Source: Misgurnus anguillicaudatus (Eukaryota > Chordata > Actinopteri > Cypriniformes > Cobitidae). Taken from it: DNA of 64,000 nucleotides. The position numbers were made by a program, and so were the translations under genes. Where the stretch lies: assembly GCF_027580225.2 (NCBI RefSeq), contig NW_027395283.1, forward strand, positions 9,801,001-9,865,000, written 5' to 3'. This document shows positions 55,087 through 64,000 of this stretch, piece by piece; the first letter of the stretch is position 1, and each line of letters opens with the position of its first letter. Under the pieces are notes generated by a model. The model worked only from the letters and a program-made list of their open reading frames with translations. It ran no database searches and had not been told where the DNA came from.

Positions 55087-55317
55087 TGGTCCTCTAGTTC
55101 GCTAGGTGGCGTTGTCACTAAGAACCTAGGGTCGTATAACTGCGGTCCTATGACTGCGGTCCCGAAACTGCAGCCTCCGCTTGTGCAGGCAGATGCTACT
55201 CCTTATTTCCACACTCTGCGCTTGCATTTCCAAAAGTTGCAGTTAGAGTTTCATGCAAATCAGGGCAGACTTTAAGTGTCGCAATTGGTCCGCTTGTTTT
55301 AGATTGACAGCTCCTCC

Positions 55318-55901
55318 TCTAGCCAATAGAGACAGAGCGCAGTTATGCAAATTTGAAAAACACGCCCACCGGGGGGGGGGGGGGGATTCAATCCAACCGT
55401 CTCCATTGACTTTGTATTGTGAGAGGCCGCCTCCTTGTCATTTCTGGCTTATAACAAAAAACAGAATAATGCCTAAAAGCTGCTGTGTGACAATATGTAC
55501 AGCTAACAAGCCAAAGAACCCAGAAATAAATTTTTATAAACTGTCGAGCAGTAAAACCCTGCCTTTGAGGAGAAAAAAGTGGATCGACGACTACGTTTCC
55601 CCCTAGTGGACGCAGTTCTACTAATATGAGGACTATGAAAAGTTGCCTGTTTCCACTTTTCTGTCTGTAAACGCTCGTTTTTTGAGCTCGACAGTTTATA
55701 AAAATTTATTTCTGGGTTCTTTGGCTTGTTAGCTGTACATATTGTCGCACAGCAGCTTTAAGGCATTATTCTGTTTTTTGTTATAAGCCAGAAATGACAA
55801 GGAGGCGGCCTCTCTCAATACAAAGTCAATGGAGACGATTGGATTGTTTTCCCCCCGGTGGGCGTGGTTTTCAGGTTATGACGCGCTGCGCTCTGTCTCT
55901 A
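55318..55901. mobile_element. Fold-back element carrying a THAP exon in each arm
   Basis: The left arm (about 55318-55552) and right arm (about 55690-55901) are inverted copies: AGAGACAGAGCGCAG, CACGCCCACCGGGGGG, GGCGGCCTC-type, TTTCTGGCTTATAACAAAAA and GTACAGCTAACAAGCC on one side are mirrored on the other. A G-run of 15 lies at 55371. The left arm keeps an open THAP start; in the right arm one extra T after ATGCC breaks it. A P-element-like origin is possible, since THAP is the DNA-binding domain of P transposases. Confidence 0.75.
55469..55606 (+). CDS. THAP-domain N-terminus (45-residue open frame)
   Basis: The frame begins 'MPKSCCVTICTANKPKNPEI' and continues 'NFYKL...LRRKKWIDDY', matching the start of THAP domains: MPxxCxxxxC near the N-terminus, an FYxLP-like strand, then the invariant Trp (residue 38). 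The later CxxH and AVPTIF parts are missing, so a next exon or a truncation is implied. It sits in the left arm of the fold-back. THAP domains bind DNA in P-element transposases and in host regulators. Confidence 0.6.
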   Translation: MPKSCCVTICTANKPKNPEINFYKLSSSKTLPLRRKKWIDDYVSP

Positions 55902-56218
55902 TAGCCGTTTCTCAATATGCGTTCTTGTCTGTACTTGCGTTCTTGTGGACTTGTGAAACGTCATCAGTCGCGGCCCAAGTACTGTTCCAATTCAAAGTTC
56001 GCATCAAGCCCAAGTTCACATAAAATCCCCGGATGTGTTCTTGATCCGCCCATTTTATCGAGGATGCATCAGAGGAGACTTGTGTGGACTTATGACAGCG
56101 AAGTTTCCCAGAATGCATTTCGCGTCAGGAGTTCGTTCTTCCGAGTCTGAACTTGCAAGTTCGAACTACGAAGGACACAAGTCCGAGTTTGGCGTACTTG
56201 GTATTGAGAAACGGCTTA
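55902..56218. mobile_element. MITE (AGCCGTTTCTCAAT), second copy of family
   Basis: TAGCCGTTTCTCAATA and TATTGAGAAACGGCTTA are inverted. Internal GACTTGTG/CACAAGTC and GAACTTGCAAGTTC words are mirrored. It is related to 32914-33673 and has inserted at or replaced the outer end of the THAP fold-back's right arm. Confidence 0.8.
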
Positions 56219-56281
56219 TCAGTCGAAGAAAGGGTGATGACGTCACTTCGGTGCGACTCAAAGCAGGCGATCGTGCAGCCC

Positions 56282-56633
56282 TGCGTTCCAGTTCGTTTTT
56301 TTATGAACTTCCCTCGCAAACTTCCCTCAGTCTCATTCACTCGGACGTACGTCATTGCTTACGTTGTACGAGTGCCCACTACTGCTAGAACACTTGAAGT
56401 GGGTTCAAATGGATCGCCCTAAGCCCTTGATCACATGGAAAGTGGAGACCGCCCCCTCCATGTGCAAAGCGCGAGTTCGAGTTGCTTAAGTGACGTTACA
56501 ATCGTGTTGCATTGTGGGATATGAAGCTACATGAAGTGTACATATGAAGCAGACTCGCTCCCTCGGTCAAAATCGAGGGAGCGAGGGTCTGTCCATACAA
56601 ACTTCCCTCGTCCACTTGACGAAGTGGAACGCA
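56282..56633. mobile_element. MITE (TGCGTTCCA ends)
   Basis: TGCGTTCCAGTTCG and CGAAGTGGAACGCA are inverted; AACTTCCCTCG occurs near both ends. About 352 bp with no coding content. Bases 56634-57011 after it show nothing recognisable. Confidence 0.72.
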
Positions 56634-57019
56634 CTTCAAAATGGCGACAGGGATAAAGTGCTTATAGGGAAAATTTGCGAGTGTGTGTCTAAAACTGGAG
56701 TGGAATGCACCCCAGGTGGAGATGGATAACCGTCAGATGGGCTTTGATAATTTAAGATAACTTTTTGTATATTCACAGGTAGTGAAGTATGCATGTACAG
56801 TTTCTTTAAATATAATTATTGGCATTTATAGAGTCCGTTTTGAGAGAAAATGTAATTTTTCTACTGTTATTGAGCTTATTTAAACTTAGCGGTTAGCGCT
56901 TAGCGTATTTACCTCAAAGTTTACTTCAGTAATATTACCTTTATAAGTAATAATAATACAGTTTGCATATCAATCCTGCTTCTTTATGTTTATTCATGAA
57001 TTTATGCTGTTATGTGAAG

Positions 57020-58121
57020 TAGTGTTGTCAAAATTATCGATATTTCGATAGATATCGATACTGACATTTTAAAACGATTCCAATACTCGTGTCCCGCGGA
57101 ATCGATACTCCGAGACGAGCTGCGAGTTGTTTTTTATGTAACTCTGCAAACACCAGCTGCGCGCTCTTGCTCTCTCTCTCTTTTGCTTTTAAACGGCGCC
57201 GCACACACACTGCATGTGAATGCAGTACTCCGCCTCCTCTCCTCGTCTCGTCCGCTCTGGTTTAACAGTACAAGAAAGCCAAGCAGTATTGCTGTGTGGA
57301 GGTTTTTTTTCGGATGTGAGTCCAATAAACATGCGAACCCGAAGACACAAGTGAAGTAAGCCAAATATGCGTTGCTACAGAGCCGCTTGCTAACGGCGCT
57401 AGCAAAGCACTGAAGGACCGACACGCCGACGAGGGATTGATAATCATCCCAAAGTATTAATTCTAGACTTATTACCAAATTGTTCTTGATGCGTGTTGTC
57501 ACGTTTTGCCTGTAATGACCCAAGTTAATACAATCGCCTCACAGTTATCAGACTTAGGAAATTAGACAGCATTTTAGCTGACAAGAAAATACTATTACTG
57601 AGGTAAAAAGTAAATGAACCAAGATACTGTTGTGCTTTAAGTTCACAAAAACACGTCATTTATTAACCTCATGTCGTTCAGTGAGGTATATTTTCACATT
57701 TACTTTATAATCTGTTTATCATATAAATGTTAATGTATTAATATTAACAAACAAAAAGCAATGCATTTGTTTAAGTACTTGTTTATCTTTTTTTTACTAT
57801 GCTAATGCTCACTAGAGAAAAACTGAGATAATGCTGCTAAAATTATTCTTTTTTTACCTTGAATGCCATTGCTCTAATTTATTTTTTATATTTTGATATA
57901 TTTTATATTTTGCTTAAATGTTTAATATATCTGCTGTTCATATGTTCATTTACTAGTGTGTTATATGATTAGAATGTTGTCCCGTTTTTAATATAAAGCA
58001 CAGCAATGAGATTTGAGAGTGTTTCTCCCTTTCCAGAAAAAGTATCGAAAAAGTATCGGAATCGAAACCATTGACATAGTATCGGTATCGAACCAATAAT
58101 TTTGGTATCGTGACAACACTA
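57020..58121. mobile_element. hAT element, 1.1 kb
   Basis: TAGTGTTGTCAAAATTATCG and GTATCGTGACAACACTA are inverted, with a perfect 8-bp duplication, ATGTGAAG (57012-57019, 58122-58129). ATCGATA and GTATCGA words fill the sub-terminal parts. Confidence 0.95.
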
Positions 58122-58295
58122 ATGTGAAGTCATGAGAGCTATATTTATTATAATACGAGACATTAAATGCCGTTATATGAATACTTTTGCTTTTAATGTG
58201 CTCATTATACACTCACAGTGGCATTTTGTGCTGGGTTTAAATGCATGTTTATATATTTGTTTTTACATTTATTGCAAACTTTTTGGCACAATATA

Positions 58296-59081
58296 CAGGG
58301 GCGGATTTAGTGATTTGGGGGCTCAAGGCGAACCATGTGTCGAGGCCCTAATTATGCACCCTTTATGCAACCTTTACTGTATCTTTCTCTCTTTCTCATC
58401 GCTATCTCTTTTTTCCTCTAGGTTACATAAGTTTCAGCCCCCAATGAGGTTGAGATTAATAGTTTTTGATAATATGATTGGATTTTATACTGATTTAATA
58501 CGCAGTACTACATGGTAAAAAGACGTGTATAACAATTATGTACTTTTTATTTTACTTTGTGTACTTAATTTCTTTAATACATTTTCATTTAATGCCACAT
58601 TACATCCACAATATATTTTAAATTAAAATACTTTGTATTCAAATGAACATAATATGATGAGAAGAAACATAATATGGTTTTAAAATAATGCAATCATAGG
58701 TGTTAAGAACTCGACATAAGATAAACAAGGGGTGAAATTTGACTTTCTATATGGTAAAGCGTCATGTATTGCTTCTGCATTACATTATGTAAACAGATTT
58801 TATATTATTGAACTATACAGATGTCATCTATGTACACATCTTGTACTTTGATGTTCGCTAGTGATATACAGGGCAAAGCCGAAGCATGCTACCGTTTTCA
58901 TATGAGATTTAAATGATACTAAAGCGATCACGAATTCGTGTGCAGATTGGGGATGAATTACAATCTTTAGTGGTGCTGGGCAGACATTTCGGCGGACTAA
59001 AGCTTACCTAAAGGCTACTGTACAGCACAGACGGGGCCCAAGGCAACTGCCGACCTTTGCCTAATGGTAAGTCCGCCCCTG
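58296..59081. mobile_element. hAT element, 786 bp
   Basis: CAGGGGCGGATTTAGTG and GTAAGTCCGCCCCTG are inverted, with a perfect 8-bp duplication, ACAATATA (58288-58295, 59082-59089). Confidence 0.94.
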
Positions 59082-59590
59082 ACAATATAACGTGGTCTTA
59101 TTGCAACAGGTCCTATAAAACTGTACCCTGTACACGTGCCTTCCTGTGTACAGTTTGAAACACATGTAGCCTTTCTACAACCCTGCCTGTTACCTTAATA
59201 ATCTTAATATATGTGGAGATAAATAAACCTTTGCACTAAATCTGGCTACTTTGATCCATTTTCTGGCTCTGACACACCAAGAGACAGGCTGGAGATTTTA
59301 AACATCTTTAAACCAATCTCCTTATGTCCAATATTTATATATGTCCAATATTTAAAGTATATTATGTTTATCTATTTATTCACACACGTCATATGCAAGA
59401 AAGTAATGCAGTGTTTTTAAACTTATTTTCTTTGTATGCTGTCAGAATATGAATACTGGCTCAATAAAGGACTATTAATGGAGATTCACAATTCAGAGAT
59501 TGTATATAGTTTCATTTTGTGCAGCTTGCTGGATACTTTGGAGCTTAAAGCATCAGTTTATAATTTATGTAAATTTAGCATACAGTTATT

Positions 59591-59748
59591 TTAAAGGTAT
59601 AGCGGAGGATTTTCTCGAATTTTAGAAAAGAACCGCCTTCTCCACTTTTTAAAAAATGCAATTGCACAACACTCTTGATTGACAACTAGGAGGACCAATA
59701 GTCTTGATGATCCATGCGGAAATAGAAAATCCTCCGCAATACCTTTAA
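59591..59748. mobile_element. TTAA-flanked MITE, 158 bp
   Basis: TTAAAGGTATAGCGGAGGAT and ATCCTCCGCAATACCTTTAA type ends are inverted and include TTAA. The intervals 59090-59590 and 59749-60480 around it hold no recognised gene. Confidence 0.85.
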
Positions 59749-60564
59749 TTTGTGTCATTTAACTCGGTTATGCAGTTCATCTATACCTAGCACAGATAAT
59801 AAACAAAGCTTTTTCTGTATTGTTGATTTGTATTATTTATTATTTATTTGTATTAATACAAATAATGTAATGCCCGAGTAAACACAATGGGTCTGAAAAT
59901 AAAACAAAAGCAATTGGTTTGAAAATGCTTTGTTTCTTATCAATATTGGGAAATTCTCTACAGTAAACAGAAAGCTTCCTTTTATAACATGTTATAACTA
60001 CTGTACATTTATTCAAAATAAAAACCTGAAGCACCACACTGATATTCAGGCCGTTTGCTATTATGTTTTTTTTGTCAAGATCGTTCAGATGTACAACTTG
60101 GCTGAAGTCTACCAATGGTAATTTCATAAATGTATTTGTCCTAAAAAGCAGACAGCCGTCTATGAAAGGTCTGAATGCTTATGATATTGTAATATTTTTA
60201 GTTTTATACTGTATACGTTTGCACATAACTTAACTATTATCACTTTTTCATTATAGTGTACTGAGCTTAGAATGTGTAAAGCCAATGTATGTAATTCATT
60301 TTAGCCTTAAACTGCAAAGACTCACTCCACTGCCTAAACTAGCTAAAAGGATTCGTTTAACGGACTTTCATTTACTTGGATGACACATTATCTTAAAGAA
60401 CTGACAAAGAGTACTCACAACAGACATAAGTGTATTTCTGTCAAACACTAACAATATTTTGTTTAATGATATTTAATAGCCTCTGTGCACAAGCGAAGTG
60501 ACGAACTTCCGCTTTCGCCTGAAGTCGGCATATCTGTTTCCGGTGTACTTGCGCGGCGCCCAAA

Positions 60565-60997
60565 ATGCCTGTTTTTACTCGATGTCTCCAGGATCTTCCG
60601 AAAATACGCATCAGCGATGTTCATCGCATTGTTGATGCCTGGTCCCCTGCTCCGACAAGCAAGAGGGACAAGGGCTTTAAACTCTACATATCGAGTTATT
60701 TGCACAACTGAGGGTAAGTATTTTAATCTAATGTGGTGTGGCAGCAGATAGCGGCTAAGCTAGTTAGCGATGTGTTCATTTTTATTGTAACGTTAGTACA
60801 GAAGCTTGTTTTTCCTAATTTAAACCCAGACTGATCGTTATTTTTTGGGATAATTGTAAAATCAATTGTATTAACTTGCTTTCCTCTCAGTTTCTAATAA
60901 AGATCAGAGCACAGGTGAAGTCACTGTCAGGGCATTGTGCTACAGGTCCATGAAGAAAGCAGAGAAACCTCACAGCTTGAGTGTATGGTGCAGCTAA
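60565..60997 (+). pseudogene. Two 5' exons of a dispersed teleost protein family (60565-60713, 60891-60997)
   Basis: Exon one: ATG at 60565, 'MPVFTRCLQDLPKIRISDVH', 'RIVDAWSPAPTSKRDKGFKL', 'YISSYLHN', then a TGA (60709) two codons before a GTAAGTATTT donor. Exon two follows a TTTCCTCTCAG acceptor: 'VSNKDQSTGEVTVRALCYRS', 'MKKAEKPHSLSVWCS', then TAA. The splice sites are good and the phases fit, but the TGA looks like a 2-bp deletion at the end of exon one. I recall these motifs from the start of uncharacterised fish proteins that later contain a SWIM-type zinc finger and a YqaJ-like nuclease, some of them transposon-borne; that memory is unverified. The later domains are not in the window. 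Confidence 0.5.
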
Positions 60998-61195
60998 CTA
61001 TAGATAAGACAGCAGTTATAGGCTTGATAATTTAGTAGCCCGGTGTTCGTGATGTTCCTGGGGATTTAGCAAAGGTAATTCATGTTTATTATAACTCTTG
61101 AGTACGTAATGAAACGAATGGTTAAAATTGACAGGTGAGTGTACCTTGCAGGTCCCCATTCGGGTTACTGTATGCGTTCTTGTTCATGTTATAAG

Positions 61196-62861
61196 CAGTG
61201 ATGCCACAGTTACTTTGAAAAAGTAATCTGATTACTGATTACTGATTACTCCTTTAAAAAGTAACTAAGTTACTTTACAGATTACCTGATTTTAAAAGTA
61301 ACTAAGTTAGATTACAAGTTACTTTGTTAGTTACATTCCAGTAGCTGCTAACACCCCCACTGCCTCAACATTAAAAATGACAACCGGTTTTGCCAACACT
61401 CACTTTATTGGAAGTGCATTTTTAACAGTAACGTCAACAATGTATCTCCTGACATTTTAAGTTGAACTGTTGTGTTTTAAAAAACTAAAATATATATATA
61501 TGAGTCTTTCTTGACTTCACTTAACATAAATAGGGGTGAGCAGGGGTCATTTTCAGAAAAACTTAATTTTAAAAGTTAATGTTTTAGACAGAGATATATT
61601 TTTGTTGTGGTCAATAACTCACAAGTGTGGTCTATCAAAACCAGCTGGAATTTTGAACAAATGTAAAACGACTTCTGTATAATTTCACTTTAAACAAGAG
61701 TAGTAAATTGTTACTTTTGACCTTGACAGCAGGGACAAAAGTAACACACAGGTGGGTCAAAAGTAACACAACAAAACATGATAGATTTTTGTGTTACAGT
61801 TGTTTTTATTAAATATATATGACTATGACCTTTTTAATATGTAACTGCAAACTTATTTTGTCATTTATCTTTGTAAAAAATAATTAAATTACATTTTTAT
61901 TTTAAATTTCAGTTTTATCAAATGTTTCAAAAGCAACCAACAGTACAAACTTAAATTGCTGAGACAAAAAAAAAATCAATAGTTTGAACACTATGAAAAT
62001 AAAATTAAATCAAATTAGAATAATATCATTTTTTTACCATATTATACACAGTATTAGCAGCTGGACAAAACTAACAAGTGTTACTTTTGACCCGACAGGA
62101 TCTACTTACTCTATAAACTCGACTTACTTTTATTTTGAAAAACTGAGAAGTCTTCAGGATGTAATATACTAAATACCTTGTAGATTTATCAGTATTGTAA
62201 CACATGAAACGAGAAACACAACGCGTTGTAAGAAAAAAAGACCGCTTTTGGAATGTACTTATCATGGTTGAAAACACAGTTCTGGATCTACACGTGGAAA
62301 TCGGTGAGTAAATAACGCGATATTTGTCAACTCTTTCAGAGGTTATGTGCTTATATGCTCTCATAGTGAGATTTAGATGTTATCAGGGCTCTGAGAAAAT
62401 CGCTTTGTTACTTTCGTTCTTCAACTCTCCCACACTTACTGGTTTTGCACTGAAGTCCAGCTTTTGTTGTTTGGGTAGTGGATGAACTCCTGCTCACTGC
62501 TTCTCACCACCGGGTGGGACTTGCTCTTAGTTTGACTGTCTGCGCCGTGCCGCGACTCCAAATGTTTTTTTTTAAAATTTGACGTAGTGTTTTTGTAGCT
62601 GCATCTCTCTTCTCTCTCCATTGTACGTTGTTTACGTTTGTGTCACTTACACGTGACCTGAATTGTCCTTGTGCTGAAAACGTGACTTGTCGCACACCTG
62701 ACTTCACTTCCCGAGACGCAAGAAGAAATATACAAGAAAATATATATTTTACTAAGGAAAATTTCAAAAATAGTAACGCACAGTGACTTGGATAAGTAAC
62801 TTTAATCTGATTACTGGTTTGGAAATATTAACGCGTTAGATTACTCGTTACGGCATCACTG
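61196..62861. mobile_element. hAT element, 1.67 kb
   Basis: CAGTGATGCCACAGTTAC and GTTACGGCATCACTG are inverted, with a perfect 8-bp duplication, GTTATAAG (61188-61195, 62862-62869). AGTAACTAAGTTAC and GTAATCTGATTAC words mark the ends. The middle (about 61530-62100) holds GTTACTTTTGACC-type motifs on both strands at 61708, 61727, 61756 and 62079. Confidence 0.94.
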
Positions 62862-62879
62862 GTTATAAGCTTGTTACTT

Positions 62880-63867
62880 ATTATAACCCGGTGTTCCTTG
62901 TTCCTGGGGACTCGGCTAAGGTTAGGAGTTCAGGTTAGTCCAGAGGCCAGACAAGTCCAGACTCAGTTTGCATGGGCCATCAGTCCACTGACCACTCTGA
63001 GCAGTCCCACCAGTACCACCAGGAACCGTCAGACCCCACCCCACAGTCTTAGGCAGTATGTATGGTGTATTAGCTTATGTATCCTCAATATGTGTGAGAG
63101 AAAATATGAAGAAACATACCTGAAGTAATCATGTACGTAGAGAAACTGTGAGTTCCACATCCACAATTCACAGGTGAACACTGTCCTGATCATGTAAGGG
63201 TTTTTAATATTCAGTGTTTCATATGATTTTAATTCTTAATGATGTTTTTAATAGTCTATGTGTGAGTGTACCTATTAGTCTACCTCCTGTGGGGTATTTT
63301 AGGAAACCAATTAATATGTGTAAAAGATCATTGTGTGTATCATGTTACTATATTTTGTTATAGTATAAGTGTATGAATTCTATTGTAGTATAAAATAAGG
63401 GTTGAGCTCTAGAGTGTTTCTACTTGGAAGGGTTATGTAATGTAGGGTTGGAAACGTCCAGGTTTTGTGACCTTGGGGTTAGGGAAAGGATTGGTTGGGC
63501 CTTCTGTTAGTGTATGTGGAGATCAGGGCTAGGTTAGGAGTTCAGGTTAGTCCAGAGACTGGACAAGTCCAAACTTGGTTTGCATGGGCCATCAGTCCAC
63601 TGACCACTCCGGGCAATCCCATCAGCACCCCCAGGAACAGAAAGGCCCCCACTTCACAGTCCTTTAAAGTATGTATAGTGTGTTGTTCAATATGTTCAAA
63701 AGATATGAGAAAGTATAGGAACATACCTGAGGTAATCATGTACGTAGAGAGACTGTGAGTTCCACATCCACAATCAACGGGTGAACACTTCCCTGATCAT
63801 GTAATGGTTTTAATTGTAATCAGTGTCTTATGACTGTAATTCTTTATTTTATTTTAATAACTATATG

Positions 63868-63900
<33 letters not shown>
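62880..63900 (+). repeat. Tandem duplication, period about 612 bp, running to the window end
   Basis: GTTAGGAGTTCAGGTTAGTC begins at 62921 and again at 63533. GCATGGGCCATCAGTCCACT, CATACCTGARGTAATCATGT and GTGAGTTCCACATCCACAA recur in the same order. The copies differ by scattered changes that alter amino acids in any frame, so I do not read it as coding. A shorter related piece (AGCCCGGTGTTC...TTCCTGGGGA) lies at about 61038. Confidence 0.8.
63873..63900 (+). repeat. (GT)n microsatellite
   Basis: About 26 bases of uninterrupted GT are followed by ATATATTATATATA. Confidence 0.95.
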
Positions 63901-63904
<4 letters not shown>

Positions 63905-64000
63905 TATATATAATGTGTGTACCTCTTTTAGGGTATTTTTAATTTTAATATTTATACTGTGTGTGAGAAATCATGTGTATTGTGCTACTATAATTTTGTA

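Noticed and set aside
55253..55468. N-terminal extension of the THAP frame to an ATG at 55253
   Set aside because: THAP domains normally start at or next to the first Met; 'MPKSCC' at 55469 fits, and the extension is repeat-derived and GC-biased.
62871..63758. Two paralogous frames (62871-63128, 63495-63758) as a gene pair
   Set aside because: They follow the 612-bp tandem duplication, differ mostly by amino-acid-changing substitutions and have no motif.

Overview
The window is non-coding-rich eukaryotic DNA from a teleost fish, most likely a cyprinid. It has split genes with GT..AG introns, no bacterial-type gene packing, and very dense DNA transposons of kinds I associate with zebrafish-like genomes: TTAA-flanked Angel-type MITEs, L2-type LINE tails ending in (TTGAA)n, hAT elements with perfect 8-bp target duplications, and CAGC and GGGTTAA MITEs. 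The species call is inference from remembered repeat types; no search was run.

Host-type genes. The clearest is a minus-strand gene from about 40.4 kb down to about 9.7 kb. It encodes a small SET-domain (lysine methyltransferase-like) protein: exons at 39.2, 34.2 and 32.4 kb join without a frame break into a SET domain. Further exons follow at 11.1 kb, 10.1 kb (boundary uncertain), 9.9 kb and 9.7 kb; the last two join in frame into a Cys/His zinc-binding module. The 11.1-kb exon lies in a roughly 1-kb tandem duplication whose second copy (12.9-25.4 kb) has a stop in the exon and is swollen to about 12.5 kb by nested insertions. A second minus-strand locus (52.8-45.7 kb) has an F-box-like exon and looks broken. 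At 60.5-61.0 kb, on the plus strand, are two exons of a dispersed teleost protein family, also broken.

Layout. 0-4.1 kb: a LINE endonuclease fragment split by a TTAA element and by a hAT/MITE nest. 4.1-9.6 kb: LINE 3' ends, a 3 x 128-bp tandem array, and a 2.67-kb element with a 4-bp target duplication and many copies of a 14-bp motif. 9.6-11.2 kb: exons 5-8. 11.2-12.9 kb: dispersed repeats. 12.9-25.4 kb: second duplication copy, carrying a 7.8-kb TA-flanked element and a 3.9-kb hAT, each holding several layers. 25.4-31.9 kb: five nested elements. 32-40.5 kb: SET exons and promoter, with introns full of MITEs. 40.9-44.3 kb: a 3.3-kb fold-back element with 1.1-kb arms. 44.3-52.8 kb: F-box locus with a hAT, a 4.1-kb DNA element and, inside that, a 2.4-kb LTR-like element. 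53-64 kb: MITEs, a fold-back holding a THAP exon, three hAT elements, the 60.5-kb exons and a tandem duplication.

Most long reading frames here are chance or transposon-derived. The nesting, the empty sites left in duplicate copies and the 8-bp target duplications give a readable relative history of insertions.
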